Assembly (NCBI GenBank): GCA_021844725.1
Contig: JAKBSX010000034.1
Span: 1 to 11,426 of the forward strand
Length of the DNA stretch: 11,426 bases
Reading direction: 5' to 3'
Source: Actinomycetes bacterium
GTDB lineage: Bacteria; Actinomycetota; Acidimicrobiia; Acidimicrobiales; Acidimicrobiaceae
The position numbers and the translations under genes were made by a program. Shown one piece after another: positions 1 through 6,746 of this stretch; positions within the stretch are counted from its first letter, which is position 1, and each line of letters starts with the position of its first letter. The notes under the pieces were generated by a model, which saw nothing but the letters and a program-made list of their open reading frames with translations, was not told the DNA's origin and made no database searches.

Positions 1-114
1 GCCGAATCTGTCGACCTCCACTATCGCTACCCGCCAACCGCTGAAGGCATCAGCAGGAAACATATTTCCGCTTCCTGCACCTACGATGACCAGGTCATAC
101 CTAAGTTTAGACAT
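1..114 (-). CDS. Mycothione-reductase-like FAD/NAD(P) disulfide oxidoreductase, N-terminal fragment
   Basis: Only the first 38 codons lie in the window; the gene runs off the left edge. After MSKLRYD comes a beta-strand and a dinucleotide-binding loop, LVIVGAGSGN, then a second strand (RVAIVEVDRFG) that would place an acidic residue on the FAD ribose. The GxGSGN version of the loop is typical of mycothione reductases, which reduce oxidised mycothiol with NADPH in the cytoplasm. The redox-active CxxxxC motif expected just after this point is outside the window, so dihydrolipoamide or mercuric reductase relatives are not excluded. The start is supported by GGAG (plus-strand CTCC at 122-125) seven bases upstream. 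The gene lies downstream of the peroxiredoxin on the same strand, so co-transcription is likely. Confidence 0.7.
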   Translation of the reverse strand, partial: MSKLRYDLVIVGAGSGNMFPADAFSGWRVAIVEVDRFG

Positions 115-252
115 CTTCGAACTCCACTCTAATTCGGTCTACAAGCTGGTCTTGGAGCAACTGATCTGTTTTTACCCAGTTCCACGAAGTTCGTTAATGA
201 ATTCGGCCGGATAAGGATCAACACCAACTCAGGAGGATCGGCCAAAGCTTAA

Positions 253-765
253 TTATGCCTCTCCGCGCGCGGGGTAGTTGTGGTCATTTATCCAACTGAT
301 GGAACTGACAACCTCATCGAGATGTGGTCGCCCAAATGGCATCGAATTGAGAACCGATGCATAAAGAGTTCCATCCGAACGAATCAGGAATAGACCTGGT
401 TCACCGAACTCCTCTGGCTCGCCTTCCTTGATCCCTTTTGATATAAAAAGTCCCCATGCTCGCATCGACTCGACCGATTGGCCATAGCCGAGAGTAAGGC
501 TGTCAAGGTCCCATTCCTGTGCTGTTCGTTTGGCCAACTCCTCAGTGTCGCCACTCACTGCAATGACTGAGTTCACTCCTAATGACGCAAACTTGTCAAG
601 GAGGCGGTCCAGCTGTTTTAGGTAACCCCGACAAACGGGGCAGTGATATCCGCGATAGAAGACCACAAGGGAATAACGCTCTGGGCGTTGATCAGATAGT
701 GACCAGTGTCCACCGCCAACTGTTGCGACTTCAAGTTCGGGCGTCGGTTGTCGAGGCTTAAGCAT
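253..765 (-). CDS. Peroxiredoxin-like (AhpC/TSA, thioredoxin-fold) protein with CPVC motif
   Basis: This 170-residue protein has a thioredoxin/peroxiredoxin fold. An N-terminal segment (KPRQPTPELEV) leads to the core strand and active-site turn VVFYRGYHCPVCRGYL, with Cys42 and Cys45 in a CPVC motif. A second strand with VIAVSGD follows, then a late strand with the cis-proline-like GEPGLFLI. Members of this family reduce hydroperoxides or exchange disulfides using thiol donors; the CxxC pair suggests an intramolecular disulfide. No signal peptide is visible, so it is probably cytoplasmic. The ATG at 765 is chosen over an in-frame GTG at 774 because GGAG lies eight bases before the ATG and almost touches the GTG. 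A flavin disulfide reductase gene follows 138 bases downstream on the same strand and could be its recycling partner (inference). The substrate cannot be told from sequence. Confidence 0.85.
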   Translation of the reverse strand: MLKPRQPTPELEVATVGGGHWSLSDQRPERYSLVVFYRGYHCPVCRGYLKQLDRLLDKFASLGVNSVIAVSGDTEELAKRTAQEWDLDSLTLGYGQSVESMRAWGLFISKGIKEGEPEEFGEPGLFLIRSDGTLYASVLNSMPFGRPHLDEVVSSISWINDHNYPARGEA

Positions 766-804
766 TAAGATCACTCCGTTCGATCAGGTGGCCCAATACA
801 TTCA

Positions 805-825
805 GGCATCAATGGGCATTGTGCC
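805..825. promoter_or_regulatory. Imperfect dyad upstream of the peroxiredoxin gene
   Basis: The sequence GGCATCAATG, a central G, then GCATTGTGCC can pair as GGCA/TGCC and CAATG/CATTG arms with a one-base bulge. It lies about 40 bases upstream of the peroxiredoxin ATG, where an operator or 5'-leader hairpin could sit. No clear -10/-35 pair was found nearby and the motif matches no regulator I recognise, so function is uncertain. Confidence 0.25.
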
Positions 826-1425
826 GATACGTAATAATGACCACCGAAACTGTTTTCAATATGACTAACGCACGTATACATGGCCGAGAAAGGGCCAGGT
901 AAGGCACTATCACGGCTTATATCACTTGTTTAAACCCGGTTGCGATACTAGGTATTCCAAATAATGCTCGAGGGTCTGAAGGGAATCGCCGTCCCTTTTC
1001 TGAAATTTCGAACCTACAAGTCACAAAAACTCAAAAGTCCTAAGAAGAAATAGGGTCGAAAACTCGTTTGGGCAGGTCACCCTCACAATCCAGCAGAGTC
1101 TTATTTCGCAGCACGTTGCCATGATCTCATAGATCCGCCAGCAGGCTGGACCTAACGAATGAGCCTTTTACCGGAGTAATAATGTGCGTTTGTTTAGAGG
1201 ACATGAACTGCTAGAAGACTCGATATTCATCAACAATCACTCAAAATAAGGAAGTAGGGTGCAGGCCGTACCAATATAAAGGTGACCTAATGCGAGAGAA
1301 TCTCTCCCGCCAAAGCGTGCGCTAGGACCAGCAGTTCAAATGTCAAGAAGGAATTAACTAATACCGGCCATTTCGACTCCTATAAATGCCGTCGTCTTCA
1401 AAGCAACACAGAAAAATAATCTAAG
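826..1425. other. Intergenic stretch without a convincing gene
   Basis: About 600 bases separate the divergent redox and metal operons. No reading frame on either strand has both a sensible length and a recognisable protein. The stretch holds one candidate hairpin at 979-997, where AAGGGA and TCCCTT flank a seven-base loop and are followed by TTTT on the plus strand; it could be a weak terminator or relic. Near 1280-1292 an AGGTGACCTAATG ribosome-site-like string resembles the one in front of the ATPase gene, but the ORF it opens has only 11 codons. No tRNA, repeat array or IS end was recognised. Confidence 0.5.
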
Positions 1426-1456
1426 TGAACCTTACAGTAACTGGAAGGTCTATAAC
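1426..1456 (+). promoter_or_regulatory. MerR-type promoter with 19-bp spacer and operator dyad
   Basis: The operator is a 21-base dyad at 1429-1449, with arms ACCTTACAGT and ACTGGAAGGT around a single A; nine of ten arm positions pair. A -35-like TGAACC (1426-1431) overlaps its left edge and a -10-like TATAAC (1451-1456) follows its right edge, leaving exactly 19 bases between the hexamers. An over-long 19-20 bp spacer with the dyad between the hexamers is the hallmark of promoters that MerR-family activators untwist. A MerR-family gene is second in the operon downstream, so the site is most likely its own target. Transcription would start about 20-25 bases before the chaperone ATG. Confidence 0.8.
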
Positions 1457-1487
1457 GTTAATATATCTAGTTAACCAGGGAGATGCC

Positions 1488-1715
1488 ATGACTAAATCAA
1501 CAACTATAAAAGTGAAGGAAATACACTGCACTGGCTGCGAGAACACAATTAGCACAGCTCTGAACCGCCTTCCAGGAGTGCGGCATGTCATCGCCAGCTC
1601 CATCGATAATAAAGTCAAACTCACATTTGAAGAAGACAAAATCGATGAGCCAGAGCTGCGAAAAAAACTGGCAGAAATTGGCTATGAACCTCTCGAAAAG
1701 CACACAGCTGGATAA
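1488..1715 (+). CDS. Small HMA-domain metal chaperone (CopZ/MerP-like, cytoplasmic)
   Basis: This 75-residue protein is a single heavy-metal-associated (HMA) domain. The metal loop is IHCTGC with Cys14 and Cys17, followed by the usual helix (ENTISTALNRLPGV), a strand pair and a C-terminal helix ending in GYEPL. HMA proteins of this size bind Cu(I) or another soft metal through the two cysteines and pass it to the HMA domain of a P1B ATPase; such an ATPase is the third gene here. There is no signal peptide, unlike periplasmic MerP. His before the first Cys replaces the common Met-Thr, and the ATPase has His in the same place (MHCSFC). The ATG at 1488 is chosen because AGGGAG sits five bases upstream; an in-frame GTG at 1425 would lie inside the promoter. 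Confidence 0.88.
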   Translation: MTKSTTIKVKEIHCTGCENTISTALNRLPGVRHVIASSIDNKVKLTFEEDKIDEPELRKKLAEIGYEPLEKHTAG

Positions 1716-1739
1716 CTGACCATCAAAGAAGGATTCATA

Positions 1740-2159
1740 ATGCTTATTGGCGAACTTGCAAAAAAGATGGGAGTCAACCCAAAAACGATCCGGTTCTATG
1801 AAGAAATAGGACTTATGCCAGCCCCAGATCGCACGCCCTCGGGATATCGGCAGTTCAGCAATGATGACCTAGAGCGTTTGCGGTTCATCCGCAGTGCCCA
1901 GCGGCTCAACCTTCGACTCCCGGAGATCCAGGAGATTCTAGCATTCCGTGAACGCGGTGAACAACCATGCGGATATGTCATCGCCCTGATAAAACAACAA
2001 GTCTACGAGATTGATCGCAAAATGGCAGAGATGGCACAACTCCGCAATCAGCTAATCGAGCTCTCAAGCTATGTAGATGATCTACCAGCTAGCAACGCAA
2101 AATACTGTCAACTTGTCGAGCACGAGAAGCGGAGCCACGACTCTGCGCAAACGAGTTAG
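1740..2159 (+). CDS. MerR-family heavy-metal-responsive transcriptional regulator
   Basis: This 139-residue protein begins with the MerR winged helix-turn-helix: IGELAKKMGVNPKTIRFYEE, then GLMPAPDRTPSGYRQF and DLERLRFIRSAQRL (residues 1-70). A long dimerisation helix follows (about 80-110), then a short metal-loop tail. Cys77 (EQPCGYV) matches the first MerR cysteine and Cys123 (KYCQLVEH) matches the last. The position of the middle MerR cysteine holds Ser109-Ser110, and the CueR-type C-x7-C loop is absent. It therefore belongs with generic heavy-metal-responsive MerR proteins, not with CueR or mercury MerR; His128 might complete the site. GAAGGA six bases upstream supports the start. It lies 24 bases after the chaperone and probably activates the promoter at 1426-1456, and so its own operon. 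Confidence 0.9.
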   Translation: MLIGELAKKMGVNPKTIRFYEEIGLMPAPDRTPSGYRQFSNDDLERLRFIRSAQRLNLRLPEIQEILAFRERGEQPCGYVIALIKQQVYEIDRKMAEMAQLRNQLIELSSYVDDLPASNAKYCQLVEHEKRSHDSAQTS

Positions 2160-2221
2160 GTACTTATAAAAGCCCGACATAGAAAAATCTAGCCATCTAA
2201 ATAAGGACAACAGGTGACCTG

Positions 2222-4711
2222 ATGTTTACCCTCAAGCACGATAGTCGCAAGCTATTACCCGCAACCGAAACTGAATTTACTGAGGACGAATGGCTGGGCA
2301 GGCATTTAAGGGTTGAAGATGACGGTCTCGCCCGACTTCAGCTCTCGTTAGGCCAGATGCACTGCTCATTCTGCGTCTCTACAATAGAGAAGGCCGTAGG
2401 CCGCCTGGAAGGGGTAAGTGGAGTGAAGGTCTCGCTGGCACACGAAGAGGGGCTGGTCACCTACGACCCCAATGTCGTTGATCCACAGCAAATTGTTGAA
2501 ACACTGCGTGCTGTAGGCTATAGCGTTCGTGATCCCCGGAAGTTAGCCTCGTACGAAGAAGCTGAAGCAGAGCTGCACGGGGAGCGCAACCGTTTCCAAA
2601 TGGGGCTGGGAGCAACAGTTGCAACCCTTGTGTTGATGAGCCTTGCCTGGACCGGACATACTCTTTCAGTAGCCTTCAGCGGTAACAGATTCGTAGTCGG
2701 ACCCTGGCTTATATCGGGGCTTGCTCTTTGGGTAATAGGTATGGTTGGAAAGTCCATACTTTCTATGGCAGCAGCAAGCCTACGTCGCGGCATTCTGAAC
2801 CAGCATGTTCTACTCGAAGCCGGAGCCATAAGCGGGCTGATTGGTGGTCTGCTTGGGCTATTTTGGGCTCCCAAGACCTTTCCCCCAGGTGACTTCTTAT
2901 CAGTTTCCGTATTTATCACCACTTACCACCTCTTGTCCGGGTATGCCTCTTCGATGGTACGAACACGGTCATCCCAGGCGGTACGCTCCCTTCTCTCGCT
3001 TGCCCCTGACACTGCCAAAGTAATCAGAAACAATATTGAATTAGAGATTCCTACAACTGAGGTCGGTCTGGGAGAAATCGTTCGAGTCCGTCCAGGAGAG
3101 CGAGTCCCGCTCGATGGGATAGTCACATCTGGCACTTCAGACGTCGACGAGTCAATGGTGAGCGGAGAACCGATACCTGTAATGAAAAAACTGGGTGCAG
3201 AGGTTATTGGCGGCTCGGTAAACCAAACAGGGAGTTTTACCTTTGAGGTCACTCAAATAGGCGACGATACTTTCCTTTCAAGAGTCGCCCGACACATCGA
3301 AGAGGCTCGTGCGCTCAAACCTGGTGTGCTACAACTCGTCGATCAGATCTTAAAGTTTTACGTTCCTGCGGTACTCGGTGCAGCAGCGTTGTCCCTGATT
3401 ATTTGGACATTCGGGGCTTGGGCGGTTACCGGTCATTTAGATGTGACAAGAGCAATCTTTGCCGCGCTCGCGGCCCTTGTCATGGGTTACCCCTGCGCAC
3501 TGGGAATGGCCACTCCCCTTGCTATGATGCGTGGCGGCGGTATGGCAGCAGAACGGGGTATTCTTATGCGATCCGGTGAAGCATTTCAGATATTTGCAGA
3601 AATCACAATCGCTGTCCTGGACAAAACTGGCACTCTTACGGAGGGCAAACCATCAGTCGTTGATGTGATAACAGCCAATGGGACGACCGAAGATGAGGTG
3701 CTCTCACTGGCAGCGGCAGTCGAAATATTCTCCGAGCACCCTCTAGGCAGAGCGATCATTAACGCTGCTCTAGCGCAAGACGTTGAAATCCCAAACGCGG
3801 GCGATTTCGCTTCGCAACCGGGTGAGGGAGCTTCGGCCACAGTGAGGGGCACCACGATCAAAGTTGGTAAACCCTCATGGGCATTAGACAAGGAGTCCTT
3901 GGGCTCAGCTCTCCTTGAACTTAAGGCTGGAATGGAGGACCGGGCGGAAACAGTGATTGCGGTAACCAGAGATGGAGAGATAATCGCTCTGCTGGCAATC
4001 GCAGACAAGATAAAACCTGATGCTGTTGAAACGATACGCCGCCTTCAAGAGAAAGGCATTATGCCGGTCATGGTGACAGGTGATTCTGAGCGTACTGCTT
4101 CCGCTGTTGCAAAGTTGGTAGGCATATCCACATGGAATGCCGAAATACTGCCCGATGGAAAGGCCGAATTTATCCGGGGCTACCAGCGCGACGGTTCGCG
4201 CGTACTGATGATAGGCGATGGAATAAACGATGCACCAGCCCTAACCCAGGCCGACATCGGAGTCGCCATCGGTGCAGGAACTGATATCGCCATTGAATCC
4301 TCCGATATTGTGCTCGTCGGAGATCGACTATCCGCAGTCGTAGAGGCCCGAGACATCGGAGCTACAAGCTATGCGAAGACGAAGCAAAATCTAATCGTAG
4401 CTCTAACGTTCAATGGATTAGGGGTCCCACTTGCCATAACGGGATTGGTGAATCCCACCTGGGCAATGCTAGCAATGATTTCCTCGGTAACCTTGGTACT
4501 CGCTAATTCCTTTGGGGCACGATTTGGAAGTAAAATGGTCAAAGACATCGGCCAATTTTTCCTAGCCTCGTTAATCTCATTACTAACAATGGTCGATCCA
4601 CGAAAAGCACGTCTGCTTTTACGAAATAGAACAGCGGCTGCACTCCTTCTGGTTGAAGTCACAACTCTTGCTTTAGGAGTGGGCTGGACCGTTTTACTCA
4701 AGATGCCGTAA
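2222..4711 (+). CDS. P1B-type heavy-metal ATPase with N-terminal HMA domain and YPC membrane motif
   Basis: This 829-residue inner-membrane pump would export a soft metal ion using ATP. An HMA domain (about 38-105) carries Cys48 and Cys51 in MHCSFC. Membrane helices lie near 126-150, 157-178, 194-215, 224-245, 376-398, 409-432, 722-740 and 746-764. The actuator domain has SGEP (314-317), the phosphorylation site is DKTGT (Asp467), HP is 506-507, and GDGIND is 665-670, so the catalytic machinery is complete. The membrane metal motif is Tyr423-Pro424-Cys425 where copper pumps have CPC. The NMDxL motif of helix 3 reads NQHVL, and the helix 7 YN is FN (730-731), while helix 8 keeps Met752 and Ser754-Ser755. 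A further hydrophobic segment at 804-825 suggests an extra C-terminal helix. AGGTGA four bases upstream supports the start. It is the third gene of the MerR-type operon. Copper is the default guess for substrate. Confidence 0.92.
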   Translation: MFTLKHDSRKLLPATETEFTEDEWLGRHLRVEDDGLARLQLSLGQMHCSFCVSTIEKAVGRLEGVSGVKVSLAHEEGLVTYDPNVVDPQQIVETLRAVGYSVRDPRKLASYEEAEAELHGERNRFQMGLGATVATLVLMSLAWTGHTLSVAFSGNRFVVGPWLISGLALWVIGMVGKSILSMAAASLRRGILNQHVLLEAGAISGLIGGLLGLFWAPKTFPPGDFLSVSVFITTYHLLSGYASSMVRTRSSQAVRSLLSLAPDTAKVIRNNIELEIPTTEVGLGEIVRVRPGERVPLDGIVTSGTSDVDESMVSGEPIPVMKKLGAEVIGGSVNQTGSFTFEVTQIGDDTFLSRVARHIEEARALKPGVLQLVDQILKFYVPAVLGAAALSLIIWTFGAWAVTGHLDVTRAIFAALAALVMGYPCALGMATPLAMMRGGGMAAERGILMRSGEAFQIFAEITIAVLDKTGTLTEGKPSVVDVITANGTTEDEVLSLAAAVEIFSEHPLGRAIINAALAQDVEIPNAGDFASQPGEGASATVRGTTIKVGKPSWALDKESLGSALLELKAGMEDRAETVIAVTRDGEIIALLAIADKIKPDAVETIRRLQEKGIMPVMVTGDSERTASAVAKLVGISTWNAEILPDGKAEFIRGYQRDGSRVLMIGDGINDAPALTQADIGVAIGAGTDIAIESSDIVLVGDRLSAVVEARDIGATSYAKTKQNLIVALTFNGLGVPLAITGLVNPTWAMLAMISSVTLVLANSFGARFGSKMVKDIGQFFLASLISLLTMVDPRKARLLLRNRTAAALLLVEVTTLALGVGWTVLLKMP

Positions 4712-4733
4712 TTACACCCGACCCAGTCCCTAG

Positions 4734-4760
4734 CTATTGATTCTTTGCAATAGTATTTTC
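4734..4760 (+). terminator. Weak hairpin terminator candidate after the ATPase gene
   Basis: CTATTG (4734-4739) and CAATAG (4748-4753) form a six-pair, AT-rich stem with an eight-base loop, followed by TATTTTC. It lies 22 bases past the ATPase stop and before the csoR promoter region, where partial termination would separate the two modules. The stem is weak, so read-through is likely. Confidence 0.35.
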
Positions 4761-4781
4761 CTATCCATTGGACTCAATTGA

Positions 4782-4801
4782 ATACTCTATAGGGGTATAC
4801 T
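4782..4801 (+). promoter_or_regulatory. CsoR-type operator overlapping the csoR promoter
   Basis: The string ATACTCTATAGGGGTATACT contains a G-run flanked by TAT/ATA arms around a CTATAG centre. Read on the other strand it is TATACCCCTATAG, like known operators of the CsoR/CstR (DUF156) family. The end of the element, TATACT (4796-4801), could serve as a -10 box, so repressor bound here would block RNA polymerase. It lies about 25 bases before the csoR start, pointing to autoregulation. No matching -35 at 17 bp spacing is evident. Confidence 0.65.
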
Positions 4802-4823
4802 GTATCTAAAGGAGGGCTATGCC

Positions 4824-5111
4824 ATGGGCAGTCCCGGATATCTTGAAAACAAGAGTCAAGTACTCAAAAGGCTAAAGCGAATCGAGGGACAGGTTCGTGG
4901 CCTAGAAAGAATGGTCGATGAAGATACCTACTGTATCGACGTCATCACCCAAATCTCAGCTGCGACTAAGGCCCTTCAGGCCGTGGCTCTTCAACTTATG
5001 GGCGATCACCTTTCTCACTGCGTTCAAGACGCGATCCTTACGGGTGGCCCGAATGCCGAGGCAAAGATCCGTGAGGCGCGTGAAGCAATCGAACGATTGG
5101 TGCGATCATGA
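4824..5111 (+). CDS. csoR: CsoR-family copper-sensing repressor
   Basis: This 95-residue, all-helical protein of the CsoR/RcnR (DUF156) family has the usual opening KSQVLKRLKRIEGQVRGLERM and helix 2 with Tyr36-Cys37 (TYCIDVITQISAATKAL). His62 and Cys66 follow in GDHLSHC. Cys-His-Cys at these spacings is the Cu(I)-binding set of CsoR, distinct from nickel- or formaldehyde-type members, and Tyr before the first Cys is also conserved. In the family, the apo-tetramer binds a G-tract operator and leaves it when Cu(I) binds. Two ATGs lie close together (4819 and 4824); only 4824 is in frame, with AAAGGAGGG seven bases upstream, a strong site. The stop overlaps the next ORF as ATGA. It probably represses its own operon, including the permease. 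Confidence 0.92.
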   Translation: MGSPGYLENKSQVLKRLKRIEGQVRGLERMVDEDTYCIDVITQISAATKALQAVALQLMGDHLSHCVQDAILTGGPNAEAKIREAREAIERLVRS

Positions 5112-5269
5112 CCGACAAAAATAAACAGCTAACAAAACCGCAAACATGTGCGTCAGATCAGGAAATACCAAGTTGTAGCACTGGGCCTCTTGGCAGATTC
5201 ACCTGGACTTTGCGGGAATTACGAAGCCTAATTCAAAGAAAAGAGGATGCTGTGGGCAATGACAACTGA
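5108..5269 (+). CDS. Small overlapping ORF, 53 codons, with two cysteines; unrecognised
   Basis: The ATG overlaps the csoR stop (ATGA), and the TGA lies inside the start of the permease gene, so the ORF exactly bridges the two genes and could couple their translation. The product is polar and basic, with Cys14 (QTCASD) and Cys23 (IPSCST) and a likely C-terminal helix (RFTWTLRELRSLIQRKEDA). No membrane segment, signal peptide or known domain is visible. There is no separate strong ribosome site, as expected for a termination-reinitiation start. It may be a small metal-binding or regulatory peptide, or a chance frame filling a 135-base gap. The neat overlaps favour a real gene, but I recognise no family. 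Confidence 0.4.
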   Translation: MTDKNKQLTKPQTCASDQEIPSCSTGPLGRFTWTLRELRSLIQRKEDAVGNDN

Positions 5270-6746
5270 ACTATTGGCTTCGGCCTTCAGTCACTTTTTC
5301 ATTAATATTGGCTTGGGTATAAAAGAAGCATTCAACATGTTTTGGGAAACCCTTTGGGCTATGATTTTGGGTTTTAGTCTCTCGGGCGTTGTGCAAGCGT
5401 TTATATCCAGGAATGAGATGCAGGCTCGCCTGGGTAATCATCGACCTGGGTCCGTTGGAAGAGCCTCGATATATGGAATGGTCTCTTCCTCCTGCTCCTA
5501 CGCAGCCTCGGCAATGACCAAGTCTCTCTTTCTGCGAGGGGCCGACTTCGTGGCGGCGATGGTATTTATGTTTGCTTCCACAAACCTGGTAATCGAACTT
5601 GGTATCGTGTTAATAATCCTCATTGGATGGCAGTTCGCCCTTGCTGAGTTCGTCGGTGGGGCAATAATGATAGTCCTGTTAGTAATCTTCGGTGGACTGT
5701 GGTTCCGTGGGCGTGTTCTAGAGGAAGCTAGACACAACGTCGGAGTCAGTGAAAACGCACACTTGCACGGCGCCGTTAGTGAGGAATTACGGCAAAAGCC
5801 ACTTCAGGAGCGAGTCAGGTCTCTCGGAGGATGGTCCGATGCCGCTGGTTACGCAATGTCAGATCTAACAATGCTGAGAAGAGAGATCTTCATTGGATTT
5901 TTAGTTGCCGGATTCCTTGCCGCTCTAGTACCTGTCCAGGTATGGAATGTCGTATTCTTCCATGGCCACGGCGCCGGTACAACTATTGAAAATGTAATTG
6001 TTGGCCCCTTCATTGCCTTGATCAGCTTTGTGTGCTCGGTGGGTAATATTCCACTGGCTGCAGCACTTTGGCAAGGTGGAATTAGCTTTGGCGGGGTTAT
6101 CAGCTTTATATTCGCCGATCTGATCAGCCTACCCTTACTCCTAATTTACCGGAAATTCTATGGAGGCAGAATGACGCTGCGAATGCTCGGCGTCTTTTGG
6201 GGGGTTATGTCGCTGGCTGGACTCATCACCGAAGGGATATTCCGTATTTTTGGTGGCGTCCCAACAATCAGACCCAAAGTAATCGCCAGCAATGCACTCG
6301 GATTCAATTACACCACCATCTTGGACATTATCTTCCTTGTCATCTTTGGAGGAATGTACTGGCTATATCTCAACCGGGAAAGGTTCGGAGGAGGAACAGG
6401 CTACGCAAAGGATGTAGTTTGCGGGATGCAGGTCCAGGTCGCAAATGCACCAGCCACTGTCAACTTCGACGATAGCACTTACTATTTTTGTTCAAATCGA
6501 TGCAGCGAACGCTTCATTTCTGAACCCAAAAAATACACCACAGGCAACCACAAAGAAGGAAAGGTGAGCCAAGTTATGGATCACGAATCTAATCGTGGCT
6601 CAGTGAGCGAGATTGACCCCGTCTGCGGCATGATGGTAGAGTCCAGCACTGCAGCTGATCATCAAAACTATAAGCAACACGACTACTACTTTTGCAGCAC
6701 GGGATGTTCCGAAAAATTTAGAGATAAGCCCGAGCGGTACGTGTAA
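5247..6746 (+). CDS. Predicted metal permease (ArsP_1/DUF318-like) fused to two C-terminal YHS domains
   Basis: This protein of up to 499 residues is a multi-helix membrane permease followed by two YHS domains. The first half (about 15-152) has helices and the motif SSSCSYAASAMTKSLFLRG with Cys83. A hydrophilic loop (153-208) carries His163, His172 and His174. The second half (about 212-375) contains FVCSVGNIPLAAAL with Cys263 and an HGH pair (239-241). YHS1 (388-430) has VCGM Cys392 and Cys415/Cys419; YHS2 (457-499) has Cys460 and Cys483/Cys487. Permeases of the PF03773 type are implicated in arsenic or metal efflux, and YHS domains are small cysteine modules known from copper ATPases. The fusion next to csoR suggests export of copper or a related metal with the YHS pair as acceptor (inference). 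The true start may be the in-frame ATG at 5259, since GAGG touches the ATG at 5247. Confidence 0.85.
   Translation: MLWAMTTELLASAFSHFFINIGLGIKEAFNMFWETLWAMILGFSLSGVVQAFISRNEMQARLGNHRPGSVGRASIYGMVSSSCSYAASAMTKSLFLRGADFVAAMVFMFASTNLVIELGIVLIILIGWQFALAEFVGGAIMIVLLVIFGGLWFRGRVLEEARHNVGVSENAHLHGAVSEELRQKPLQERVRSLGGWSDAAGYAMSDLTMLRREIFIGFLVAGFLAALVPVQVWNVVFFHGHGAGTTIENVIVGPFIALISFVCSVGNIPLAAALWQGGISFGGVISFIFADLISLPLLLIYRKFYGGRMTLRMLGVFWGVMSLAGLITEGIFRIFGGVPTIRPKVIASNALGFNYTTILDIIFLVIFGGMYWLYLNRERFGGGTGYAKDVVCGMQVQVANAPATVNFDDSTYYFCSNRCSERFISEPKKYTTGNHKEGKVSQVMDHESNRGSVSEIDPVCGMMVESSTAADHQNYKQHDYYFCSTGCSEKFRDKPERYV
6562..6578 (+). promoter_or_regulatory. Possible internal ribosome site and start for a free YHS domain
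   Basis: AGGTGAG (6562-6568) lies seven bases before an in-frame ATG (6576, Met444 of the permease) in the linker between the two YHS domains. Initiation here would give a soluble 56-residue protein made only of YHS2. The placement in a linker and the spacing are good, but chance cannot be excluded. Confidence 0.3.

Noticed and set aside
115..252. Short frames between the two redox genes
   Set aside because: Fewer than 35 codons, no start with a ribosome site; the only clear signal is the GGAG for the downstream reductase gene.
1290..1325. Eleven-codon ORF with an AGGTGACCTAATG ribosome-site-like string
   Set aside because: Too short, no recognisable leader-peptide feature, and it lies upstream of the mapped MerR-type promoter, so it is probably chance or a relic.
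1425..1487. N-terminal extension of the HMA chaperone from a GTG at 1425
   Set aside because: The extension lies across the -35, operator and -10 of a MerR-type promoter, and a good ribosome site precedes the ATG at 1488.
3586..4008. Antisense frames within the ATPase gene
   Set aside because: They mirror a clearly coding strand with all P-type ATPase motifs and contain low-complexity Ser/Ala-rich shadows.
5498..5737. Antisense frame within the permease gene
   Set aside because: Overlaps the conserved SSSCSYAASA membrane region of the permease and has no independent evidence.
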